Source: an uncultured bacterium (GTDB lineage: Bacteria > Actinomycetota > Actinomycetes > S36-B12). Taken from it: DNA of 6,158 nucleotides. The notes below the pieces were generated by a model. The model had not been told where the DNA came from and did no database searches. It was given only the letters and a program-made list of their open reading frames with translations. Location of the stretch: the NCBI GenBank assembly GCA_903940375.1, contig CAJAKT010000363.1, forward strand, positions 1-6,158. The letters are read 5' to 3'. Shown in pieces: positions 1 through 6,085 of this stretch (its first letter is position 1; every line of letters begins with the position of its first letter). The position numbers were made by a program, and so were the translations under genes.

Positions 1-25
1 CGTCGTCAGGACCGTTCTCAGCCAT
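1..25 (-). CDS. Second double-glycine precursor peptide, 5' end only (runs off window)
   Basis: Only the first eight codons and one further base are inside the window, reading MAENGPDD from an ATG at 25-23. All 25 bases are identical to the start of the precursor gene at 167-316, and the ribosome binding site AGGAAG (37-32) sits at the same distance from the ATG as the AGGGAG of the other copy. I infer a paralogous precursor peptide with the same leader type, probably exported by the same transporter. Its core sequence and length cannot be seen. Because the other copy may have lost its natural end, this could be the complete version of the gene. Confidence 0.75.
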
Positions 26-40
26 GTCGTACTTCCTCTC
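1..40 (-). repeat. Direct repeat, copy 2: ribosome binding site plus leader start of precursor
   Basis: Matches 292-331 at 38 of 40 positions; the two differences (31 and 34) both fall in the ribosome-binding region and none in the coding part. The offset between copies is 291 bases. It continues beyond the window edge, so its full length is unknown. Confidence 0.9.
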
Positions 41-86
41 GGTAGCTGCTACCCACTCGTGGGGGGTTCGCTCGTGACTTCGTCAC
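41..86. repeat. Cluster of three short inverted repeats between the two precursor genes
   Basis: Plus-strand 41-53 is GGTAGCTGCTACC (6-base arms), 52-63 is CCCACTCGTGGG, and 74-86 is GTGACTTCGTCAC (5-base arms, 3-base loop). All lie in the spacer upstream of the second precursor. No T-run follows them, so none is a standard intrinsic terminator. They could form hairpins in the mRNA and influence processing or translation of the second precursor, or be chance in GC-rich DNA. The corresponding spacer of the first precursor (317-402) lacks this set. Confidence 0.4.
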
Positions 87-108
87 CCTATTCAAGAACC
101 TCAGACCA

Positions 109-169
109 TCACTGCACCTGACGTTCCGTCAACTGGCTGAACAAACCGCCCAATTCGACCGGCTCGTCA
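109..169 (-). pseudogene. Detached duplicate of the 3' end of the second ABC transporter gene
   Basis: On the minus strand 168-112 reads DEPVELGGLFSQLTERQVQ followed by TGA (111-109). The intact transporter ends DELVELGGLFAQLSKRQVL followed by TGA, so 14 of 19 residues match and about 51 of 61 bases are identical. The offset is 294 bases. Nothing upstream of it in this frame resembles a transporter: the preceding sequence is the precursor gene in another frame. I read it as a remnant carried along when a 'transporter tail + spacer + precursor' unit was duplicated. A GTG at 180-178 could open a 23-codon frame through it, overlapping the precursor end by 14 bases, but no good ribosome binding site precedes it. 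Confidence 0.8.
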
Positions 170-316
170 GTTGTGCTCACCTTGTGCCAACCAACCGCTC
201 ACACCTGCGTCCTCCACCACGGGGACGGACGTCTCGCCACCCTCGTCCACGCCACCACCCTGAGCTGCAGCGATCTCCTCGTCATTCAGTGCGTCGTCAG
301 GACCGTTCTCAGCCAT
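167..316 (-). CDS. Putative double-glycine leader precursor peptide (RiPP/bacteriocin-like cargo), 49 aa
   Basis: Small gene read directly from the minus strand, ATG at 316-314 and TGA at 169-167. A strong ribosome binding site, AGGGAG at 328-323, lies 6 bases before the ATG. The product starts MAENGPDDA and contains LNDEEIAAAQGG at residues 10-21, a typical double-glycine leader ending (Leu, acidic pair, Ile, then Gly-Gly) of the kind cut by C39 peptidases. Cleavage after Gly21 would leave a 28-residue core that includes ETSVPVVEDAGVSGWLAQ. The whole peptide has 12 Asp/Glu, no Lys, no Arg, no Cys and one Trp. It lies 86 bases after the transporter genes on the same strand, so it is probably their cargo. 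The stop codon coincides with the first bases of a duplicated fragment of the transporter gene, so the C-terminus may be artificial. The core resembles no family I recognise, and any modification is unknown. Confidence 0.75.
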   Translation of the reverse strand: MAENGPDDALNDEEIAAAQGGGVDEGGETSVPVVEDAGVSGWLAQGEHN

Positions 317-331
317 GTCGTGCTCCCTCTC
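292..331 (-). repeat. Direct repeat, copy 1: ribosome binding site plus leader start of precursor
   Basis: Partner of 1-40, with 38 of 40 bases identical. It covers the bases before the ATG and the first eight codons of the precursor gene at 167-316. The left limit is set only by the window edge, so the true repeat may extend further into the leader. Confidence 0.9.
323..328 (-). promoter_or_regulatory. Ribosome binding site of the precursor peptide gene
   Basis: AGGGAG on the minus strand, 6 bases before the ATG at 316. The equivalent site of the second precursor is AGGAAG at 32-37. Conservation of site and spacing in both copies supports the ATG chosen for each and suggests both are translated. 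Confidence 0.7.
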
Positions 332-402
332 AGTCGTGGCACATCAGGACTGTCCGACGCGCCCTGACGTACCGATCTCGCTCATCCACATACCTCGACC
401 CG

Positions 403-2574
403 TCAGAGCACCTGACGTTTCGACAACTGCGCGAACAAACCACCCAATTCGACAAGCTCGTCATACGTGCCGGACTCCGCGATGCCGCCTTCGTCGAGAA
501 CGATGATGCGATCGGCGCCGGTGATGGTCGACAGTCGGTGCGCCACCACGATCCGTGTCGCCCCCAGGTTCCTCAGGCTGTCCGCCACCGTTGCCTGCGT
601 GCGGTTGTCCAACGTCGACGTGGCCTCGTCGAGCACCACGATCCTCGGCCGACGCACCAGGGCGCGCGCGAGCATGATGCGCTGCTTCTGACCGCCGGAG
701 AAGGTGCTGGCCCCATCGCTCACCAGGGTGCGCATCTTCATCGGCATCGCCTCGATGTCGGCGGCGATGCCCGCGAGGCGGGCAGCCTCCCACGCGTCCT
801 CCTCCGTGCGCGTTGACGCGCCGACGATGTTCTCCAGCAGCGTGCCTGACGCCAGTTGCGCCGATTGGACGACCACGCCGATCTGGCGACGGACCGCGTC
901 TGCATCGAGCCGATCCAACGGTCGCCCGTCGTAGAGCACCCCACCGCCGGTCGGTTTCTCCAGCCCGATGAGCAGCCGGACGAGCGTTGACTTCCCGGAG
1001 CCGCTGGGGCCCACCACCGCGACGAACTCGCCGGGAGCGACGCGTAGCGAGACGTCCCGCAGGACGTCCGGTTCGCCAGGCCCATAGGAGAACGAGACCG
1101 ACGCCAGTTCCACTTCGCCAGCAAGCTCTCCGGGGTCGATCGCATCGACGGTGACGTCGGTGGGCTCTGTGAGGATCGGTTGCACTGCCTTGATGAGCGG
1201 CAGCAGGCCGAGCAGCAGCGCAATGGGGCCCAGCATGCTGGCGAGTGCACCTGAGGTCTGCCCCGCTGCTGCGACGAACGAGGTGAACTGACCGAGGTCC
1301 AACGGCGTCGCGCCCGAGGCATTGCCGATCACCACGACGAACGTCACCAGCGTCGGGGCCAACACCGCCACGATGCCCAGGCGCTGGCCGCCCAGCGCGG
1401 CCTGGCTCGCAGCCACCTGACGCGACGCGTACACCAGCACCCAGCGGGTGTGCATGCGCCGCTCGGCACCGGCAACCCGAAGTTTCGCGATGCCGGTGAA
1501 CAGCGACAGCGTCATCCCAGACAGCGTGAGCGAGGACCTGACGAACGATGATCGTGCGCGCACAAGGGCCCACACCATGAGCGCAGCGAATCCGGAGATG
1601 ATCAGCAGCAGGAACAGCACGAGCCCTGCCAGCGGCGGCGAGACGACGAACATGACGAAGAGACCCGACACCGCGAGCAGCAGGGTTGATCCGATCACCA
1701 CGATGGAGGACGCCAGTTGCGCCGTGACCTCGTCGAATCCCTGCAGGCGTTGAAGCAGGTCGCCCGCGCTGTACCGGCGGAAGAACGACAACGGCAGGTC
1801 GACCAGCCGCAGCAGGACGATGGCCGTCGCCCGCACATCCAGTCGCGTCGTCAGCCGCTGCACGAGGAAGGACTGCACCATCGCGATGCCGAACGTCGCC
1901 ACTGAGACCAGGATGAGAATGGTCCCGATCCAGATGATGCGCGACGTTTCGTTGAGGGGAACGAGCTGGCCGACGACCACGCCCGACAACCACGGCACCG
2001 CAATGCCCATGACGGCAAGGGCCACGGCGGCAACACCGGCGCACATGAGCTCGAAGCGGCTGCCCGCGCCAAGTGACCGGGCCAGTACCTGCCTGATCGA
2101 CGTGGAGCCGGCCGGCAGTTCCGGCGTGACGGTCCACGCCGCACTGCCCAGCTCCGACGCGACCTGCTTGGTGACGCGCACCCTGCGGCCCGCAATGACG
2201 AGGTCATAGCCACGCGACCCAGGAATGGCGGCGGCGTACGAGCCGTCGGGCCGAGTCACGAGGTACGGCCCGGAGTCTCCCCGCCACCAGGTGCCGTTGA
2301 GAACGACGGGACGCACGGGAAGGCGCAGCTGACGGGCCATCCCGGTCGGATCGGTGAGGGTCGAGCGCCGGGCCTGCGCTAGGCGACCTGGCGCGATGGA
2401 GGTCCCGACCGCGGCACCGCACTCGACGAGGGAGTCGATGAGGCTCGAGCCCGTCAACTCGTGCGTCGTGGCGGCGCGTGCGTCGAGGACCCCCATGAGC
2501 GCCTGACTGGCCACCCTTGCGAGCGCGTCATCGTCCATGGGCTGCGACGGATGCTGGATAACGGTTTCGGTCAT
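403..2574 (-). CDS. NHLM-type ABC transporter permease/ATPase without peptidase (ABC2 component), 723 aa
   Basis: Second export ABC protein of an NHLM-type peptide secretion system, acting in the cytoplasmic membrane. An N-terminal soluble region of about 170 residues precedes a six-helix membrane domain (about 175-465) and an ATPase domain (about 485-723). Visible motifs are Walker A GPSGSGKST (522-530), Q-loop Gln570, signature FSGGQ (625-629), Walker B IVVLDE (645-650) and H-loop His679. The stretch EDAWEAARLAGIAADIEAMP (592-611) is characteristic of this family. All ATPase residues are present, so it should be active. I place the start at the ATG 2574-2572, which overlaps the previous stop as ATGA and suggests coupled translation; the frame stays open to 2847, but there it only shadows the upstream gene. 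The last 20 or so codons are poorer in G+C and use TTG, CTT, GGT and AAA, and they are duplicated at 109-169. Confidence 0.93.
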   Translation of the reverse strand: MTETVIQHPSQPMDDDALARVASQALMGVLDARAATTHELTGSSLIDSLVECGAAVGTSIAPGRLAQARRSTLTDPTGMARQLRLPVRPVVLNGTWWRGDSGPYLVTRPDGSYAAAIPGSRGYDLVIAGRRVRVTKQVASELGSAAWTVTPELPAGSTSIRQVLARSLGAGSRFELMCAGVAAVALAVMGIAVPWLSGVVVGQLVPLNETSRIIWIGTILILVSVATFGIAMVQSFLVQRLTTRLDVRATAIVLLRLVDLPLSFFRRYSAGDLLQRLQGFDEVTAQLASSIVVIGSTLLLAVSGLFVMFVVSPPLAGLVLFLLLIISGFAALMVWALVRARSSFVRSSLTLSGMTLSLFTGIAKLRVAGAERRMHTRWVLVYASRQVAASQAALGGQRLGIVAVLAPTLVTFVVVIGNASGATPLDLGQFTSFVAAAGQTSGALASMLGPIALLLGLLPLIKAVQPILTEPTDVTVDAIDPGELAGEVELASVSFSYGPGEPDVLRDVSLRVAPGEFVAVVGPSGSGKSTLVRLLIGLEKPTGGGVLYDGRPLDRLDADAVRRQIGVVVQSAQLASGTLLENIVGASTRTEEDAWEAARLAGIAADIEAMPMKMRTLVSDGASTFSGGQKQRIMLARALVRRPRIVVLDEATSTLDNRTQATVADSLRNLGATRIVVAHRLSTITGADRIIVLDEGGIAESGTYDELVELGGLFAQLSKRQVL

Positions 2575-4790
2575 GACGTCACCAGTCGGGCGTAGGCACC
2601 GTTCACGGCCATGAGCTCGTCGTGCGTGCCGCGCTCGAGCACCGTGCCCGCCTCGATGAGGATGATCTCGTCGCAGTCTCGGACTGTCGACAGCCGATGG
2701 GCGATGATCAGCAGCCCCGCTCCCGTGGCCATCAGCGACGTCATCACGTCCTGTTCCACGATGGGGTCCAGGGCGCTCGTGGCCTCGTCGAGGACGATCA
2801 AGCGTGGCCGGCGCGCCATTGCCCGGGCGATCTCGACGCGCTGGCACTGGCCTCCGGAGAAGTTGCGGCCGTTGTCTGCGACGTGGGATTCGTATCCACC
2901 TGGTCGTGCGGCGATCTCGTCGTGGATGGCGGCCGCGCGCGCCGCGGCCACGACGTCCTCGTCGGGCATGGTGTCGTCGAACAGGGTGATGTTCTGCCGC
3001 ACCGTCCCCTCGAACAGGACGATGTCCTGGTCGACGTAGGCCAGTTCAGCGATGCGCTGCTGCCGTGCACTCGCGAGCGGGACACCATCGAGAGTGACCG
3101 AGCCGGTCCACGGATCGAGCAGCCCGACAGCCAGGCGTCCGACCGTGGACTTGCCGCTGCCGCTGCTGCCAACCAGCGCGACCCGACGACCAGGCTCGAT
3201 CCGCAGCGAGAACCCGTTGAGCAATGGCCCGGCAGTGCGGCTGTATCCGAAGGTCACGTCCGCGAGATCGAGAACGGCGGGCTGGTCATTCCGCGCGACG
3301 ACAGGGCTGGCCCAGTCCGCGCAGGACGGGTCGATGGGCTGCTCGAGCAGGTCGTCCAGGCGATCCAGTGCAGCGCGCACCTGCTGAAGGGTGAGGCCGA
3401 GCGCCGTCCACGTCGCCAGCGGTCCGAGGAACAGCGGCAGCAGGGCGAGCATCGCGACGTATCCGCCAGCGGACAACGTGCCAGCGGCCACCAGAAGGCC
3501 GCCGCCGGCCACAACCACCGCACTGGCGAAGCCGGAGACCAGCGATGGCGTGGCCGAGAGAAGGGTGGACGGGATCTGCACGCGCGTGCGCGAGTTGCTG
3601 AGTCGGGCGTGATGGCCGGTGGCGGCAACGAAGAACTCGTCGCCCGTGCCCGACGACTTCACCGTCTCCATGGTGCGCAGGCCGTAGGCCACGGAGCCCG
3701 CGTAGGTGCCCTGCTCCCGCGCCAGTCGGGCGGACGCCTCTCGACGCCAGTGTCCGGAGGTGCGAATGGTCACGATGACGGCGACGCCAGCCACCACGGC
3801 CACGATCGCCAACTGCCACGAGTACAGGAACAGCAGCGCGCCGACGGCGAGGGCGGTGACCAGTCCGAGCAGGGCAGGGATGATCTGTGTCGATGCGACC
3901 TGGGAGACCGTGTCGACCAGTTGCACGCGATAGGCAACGTCGCCCGCATAGCGCTGCGCATAGAACGAGACGGGCAGTCGCAGCGCGTGCGCCATGAACT
4001 CGACCGCTTGCCGTTGGGACAGTTCCAGGCCCAGCCGCCGGGCCACGGATCCCTGCCACCACGACAGCCACAAGGAGAGCACGGTGGCCAGGAGCAGTGT
4101 CGCGATGGTCACCGGGATCCACTCGGTAAGGCCGTCCATCACCACGCGATCGACGTAGCCCTGCAGGGCCATCGGCGCGAGCGTGACGGGAATCGCCAGT
4201 GCCAGCCCGGCGATGACGAGGTACGCGAGTGCGGGTCGCTCTCCGCCCATCCGGCTGGCGACACCGCGCCAAGCGCTGGGCGCGCGACCCTGCTTGACGA
4301 ATCCGGGCTCCGGTGAGCACTCCAGGACCAGGCCGGTGAAGTCGCGGTCGGCTTCGTCCCACGTGACGGAGCGGCGGCCAGTGGCGGGATCGTTGATGCG
4401 CAGGCCGTTGCGGCTCACCCCTTCGATCACCACGAAGTGGTTGAAGCGCCAGAACGCAATAACGGGCAGATCGATGTCCGCGAGCTGCGACAGGCGACGT
4501 CGATAGCCCTGCACCGCCAGGCCCTGCTGACGTCCGGCGATCGCCATGCTGCGCGCGTTGGCGCCATCGCGGGAGACCCCGCACGACTCGCGCAACTCGT
4601 CGAGCGGCACCCACCGGCCGAAGTGCGCCAGCACCATGGCCAACGATGCTGCGCCGCACTCGGTGTTCTCCATCTGCAGCACTGTCGGGACCGACACGTG
4701 CCGGCGACGAACCTTTGCAGTCCACGTCGTCGACGGGGCGTCGTCCGGTTGTGCTTGCGATGCCTCAGGGGGCGCAGTCTGCTCGGTCAC
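2571..4790 (-). CDS. NHLM-type peptidase-containing ABC exporter (C39 peptidase, permease, ATPase; ABC1 component), 739 aa
   Basis: Cuts double-glycine leader peptides on the cytoplasmic side and exports the product. The C39 peptidase domain (about 33-160) has LQMENTECGAASLAMVL with catalytic Cys45 and oxyanion Gln39, then FNHFVV with His118 and NDPATG with Asp134, so the triad is complete. The permease domain spans about 180-470. The ATPase domain has Walker A GSSGSGKST (541-549), Gln588, signature FSGGQ (644-648), Walker B LIVLDE (664-669) and His698. The peptidase wording (LQMENTECGAA, GVSRDG, NDPATGRR) is typical of NHLM transporters. Start is the GTG at 4790-4788. No clear ribosome binding site is seen, but the HlyD gene stops only 6 bases earlier, so translation is probably coupled. 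That upstream TGA is in the same frame, separated from the GTG by two sense codons. The 3' end overlaps the next gene by 4 bases. Likely substrates are the precursors at 167-316 and 1-25. Confidence 0.95.
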   Translation of the reverse strand: MTEQTAPPEASQAQPDDAPSTTWTAKVRRRHVSVPTVLQMENTECGAASLAMVLAHFGRWVPLDELRESCGVSRDGANARSMAIAGRQQGLAVQGYRRRLSQLADIDLPVIAFWRFNHFVVIEGVSRNGLRINDPATGRRSVTWDEADRDFTGLVLECSPEPGFVKQGRAPSAWRGVASRMGGERPALAYLVIAGLALAIPVTLAPMALQGYVDRVVMDGLTEWIPVTIATLLLATVLSLWLSWWQGSVARRLGLELSQRQAVEFMAHALRLPVSFYAQRYAGDVAYRVQLVDTVSQVASTQIIPALLGLVTALAVGALLFLYSWQLAIVAVVAGVAVIVTIRTSGHWRREASARLAREQGTYAGSVAYGLRTMETVKSSGTGDEFFVAATGHHARLSNSRTRVQIPSTLLSATPSLVSGFASAVVVAGGGLLVAAGTLSAGGYVAMLALLPLFLGPLATWTALGLTLQQVRAALDRLDDLLEQPIDPSCADWASPVVARNDQPAVLDLADVTFGYSRTAGPLLNGFSLRIEPGRRVALVGSSGSGKSTVGRLAVGLLDPWTGSVTLDGVPLASARQQRIAELAYVDQDIVLFEGTVRQNITLFDDTMPDEDVVAAARAAAIHDEIAARPGGYESHVADNGRNFSGGQCQRVEIARAMARRPRLIVLDEATSALDPIVEQDVMTSLMATGAGLLIIAHRLSTVRDCDEIILIEAGTVLERGTHDELMAVNGAYARLVTS

Positions 4791-4796
4791 GAGTCG

Positions 4797-5612
4797 TCAC
4801 TGGCCCGTAAAGAAGGCGCGGTAGGGAGCCACCTGGGACACGACCACCTTCCCGCCGGTGGGGATGCCTGACACCGGCGGATCGCTCGGACCTGGCGGCT
4901 GCGACCAGACGTAGCCCGATGGCGCTTCCGGGTCGACGTCGAGGGAGACGAGAACCTCGAGGACGGGGCCGCTTTCCGCGAGGCTCGCTGCAAGCGGCTC
5001 GTTGGCAAGCACGTATTGGATACGGGAGAGCGGAACAGGAAGCGGACTGATGGTCATGACGTGCCCGAGCAGGTAGCCGTCGTCCGTCGCGTTGACCGAG
5101 TTCGGTGACAACCGCACCTCCATCTCGGGCCTGATCTGCCCACCGGCGATGTCCGGGACATACAGGTAGGCGACCTGATGGTCCGAATCCGGTGCGATGG
5201 TGGCCAGGTAGTCGTCCGGCGACACTGTCGCGCCCACGCCCTCACCGACGCCGACCACCGTGCCCACCACGGGTGACTTCACCGTGACATGCAGTTTCTC
5301 GGGGCCTGATTCGATCGTGGTGATCACATCGCCCTTGGCCACGCGCGTGCCGATCGGCAGTTGCGCGCCGATGACGGTGCCGTCGATCCCAGCGGTGATG
5401 GGGACGTTCGTGGGCGCGTTGACGATGGTGCCGGAACCGATGACCGTGACGGCCACCGTCCCGGCCGTCATCCAGAGCGCCCCGATGAGCATGACCATCA
5501 CGGCGAGGCCGACCGCCAGCCACGCGCGCAGGGGCACGACTCGAACGCGCTCGTCCAGGGCATCGTTGCTGGACTGCGCGGCTATCGCCCGGTCGCGGAA
5601 CACGCTGGCCAC
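4797..5612 (-). CDS. NHLM-type HlyD family secretion protein (membrane fusion/accessory), 271 aa
   Basis: Accessory subunit expected to sit on the outer face of the membrane next to the ABC exporter. The N-terminal stretch VFRDRAIAAQSSNDALDERV resembles the start of NHLM HlyD proteins. One membrane helix follows at about residues 31-50 (WLAVGLAVMVMLIGALW). Two lipoyl-like halves are seen at about 67-103 and 107-140, with C-terminal beta-rich sequence after them. The long coiled-coil hairpin normally placed between lipoyl halves is absent; they are separated by only a few residues, so the protein is shorter than most relatives. I chose the GTG at 5612-5610 because AGGGGAGG (5624-5617) lies just before it and the family-like sequence starts immediately after. 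An in-frame ATG at 5678-5676 would add 22 residues that lack family character and has a weak ribosome binding site. It is first in the operon, 6 bases before the peptidase ABC gene. Confidence 0.88.
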   Translation of the reverse strand: MASVFRDRAIAAQSSNDALDERVRVVPLRAWLAVGLAVMVMLIGALWMTAGTVAVTVIGSGTIVNAPTNVPITAGIDGTVIGAQLPIGTRVAKGDVITTIESGPEKLHVTVKSPVVGTVVGVGEGVGATVSPDDYLATIAPDSDHQVAYLYVPDIAGGQIRPEMEVRLSPNSVNATDDGYLLGHVMTISPLPVPLSRIQYVLANEPLAASLAESGPVLEVLVSLDVDPEAPSGYVWSQPPGPSDPPVSGIPTGGKVVVSQVAPYRAFFTGQ

Positions 5613-5616
5613 GGCA

Positions 5617-5624
5617 CCTCCCCT
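5617..5624 (-). promoter_or_regulatory. Ribosome binding site deciding the HlyD start
   Basis: AGGGGAGG on the minus strand, ending 4 bases before the GTG at 5612. It is much stronger than anything before the alternative ATG at 5678 and is the main reason for choosing the shorter protein. A GATAAT hexamer just upstream (5633-5628) resembles a -10 box, but it lies too close to the ribosome binding site and lacks a convincing -35 partner, so I do not call it a promoter. Confidence 0.65.
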
Positions 5625-6028
5625 GGGATTATCGGAGCCGAGCCTCGCACATGCCCCACCCTCTGGCCGGCTCGACATTCAGGTGAGCACCGCGATCGAG
5701 TCGGCTGAAGTCAGAGTCAGGCGCGCATCCTTCGGCGGGCTGGGCCGGATGCCGTCCGCGGACCCAACCTCGCGGTAGCAGCGGGGAACAACCCATCTGT
5801 CCCGATATGAACCCGGTTGCTGGCGTCACGACCGGCTCGCGGCTGACAGCTGCTGCCCGGTGCCGCCGATCCTGCGTCGATGGAAGCCAACGAACTCATG
5901 CTCCGCTACTGAGGCACCTGTCTTCTTCCCGAACGTGCCCACCATCATCACGCTCCGGCCGTCATACCTCCCGGAACCAAGCGCCTAAGCCATCCCGGGC
6001 CCTCCTCTTCCCCCTCGGAGGATGCCGC

Positions 6029-6034
6029 TAGACT
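6029..6034 (+). promoter_or_regulatory. Possible -10 box of the tRNA-Phe promoter
   Basis: TAGACT fits the TAnnnT pattern of actinobacterial -10 boxes and would start transcription about 45 bases before the tRNA. The sequence 17-18 bases further upstream is pyrimidine-rich and does not resemble TTGACA, so this is a weak call. A TTGACC at 6048-6053 resembles a -35 box, but no matching -10 follows it before the tRNA. Confidence 0.25.
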
Positions 6035-6038
6035 CCAC

Positions 6039-6062
6039 CTGCTCGGTTTGACCCGAGTGCAG
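6039..6062 (+). other. Hairpin in the tRNA-Phe 5' leader region
   Basis: CTGC-TCGG (6039-6046) can pair with CCGA (6053-6056) and GCAG (6059-6062), leaving a 6-base loop and a 2-base bulge. No T-run follows, so it is not an intrinsic terminator for rightward transcription. It may be a structure in the tRNA precursor's 5' leader, or chance. Confidence 0.3.
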
Positions 6063-6085
6063 CACACCGCCTCACGCAGAGGCAC

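Larger units (their letters stand above)
5613..6085. other. Intergenic region between the export operon and tRNA-Phe; no supported gene
   Basis: About 470 bases separate the leftward operon from the rightward tRNA gene, so promoters for both should lie here. I find no convincing protein gene: the plus-strand frame 5807-6031 has no ribosome binding site and a low-complexity Arg/Ser/Pro-rich product. No clear -35/-10 pair for the operon could be picked out by eye. On the tRNA side a TAGACT hexamer and a hairpin are noted separately. Confidence 0.6.

Noticed and set aside
1..331. Direct repeats considered as a CRISPR array
   Set aside because: Only two copies are seen, about 290 bases apart, and they are explained as duplicated precursor leaders with ribosome binding sites.
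317..402. Terminator between the second ABC gene and the precursor
   Set aside because: Only a weak 5-base inverted repeat (CAGTC/GACTG) is present, with a 12-base loop and no T-run, so I see no support for termination there; read-through into the precursor remains possible.
184..816. Plus-strand frame of 210 codons crossing the precursor and the end of the ABC gene
   Set aside because: It has no ribosome binding site and an Arg/His-rich product, and it runs antisense through two better-supported genes and across the duplicated segment.
461..2137. Long minus-strand frame (558 codons) inside the second ABC gene in another frame, and the similar one at 3286-4725
   Set aside because: The translations are Arg/Ala/His-rich and motif-free, and overlap intact ABC proteins in the correct frame; they are frame shadows.
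2575..2847. Upstream extension of the second ABC gene to an earlier start
   Set aside because: It would overlap the ATPase domain of the preceding gene by about 270 bases and its residues are an Arg/Pro/Gly-rich shadow; the ATGA overlap start at 2574 fits the family and the operon.
2622..4316. Long plus-strand open frame (564 codons) opposite the peptidase ABC gene
   Set aside because: It is a mirror of the GC-rich codon pattern of the real gene; the product is low-complexity Arg/His/Gly/Asp-rich with no recognisable domain, while the minus strand encodes a complete, motif-perfect transporter.
5613..5678. 22-residue N-terminal extension of the HlyD protein from an ATG at 5678
   Set aside because: A weak ribosome binding site and non-conserved-looking sequence; the GTG at 5612 has AGGGGAGG just upstream and begins at the family-like N-terminus.
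5807..6031. Plus-strand frame of 74 codons in the intergenic region
   Set aside because: No ribosome binding site precedes the ATG and the product is Ser/Arg/Pro-rich without any motif.
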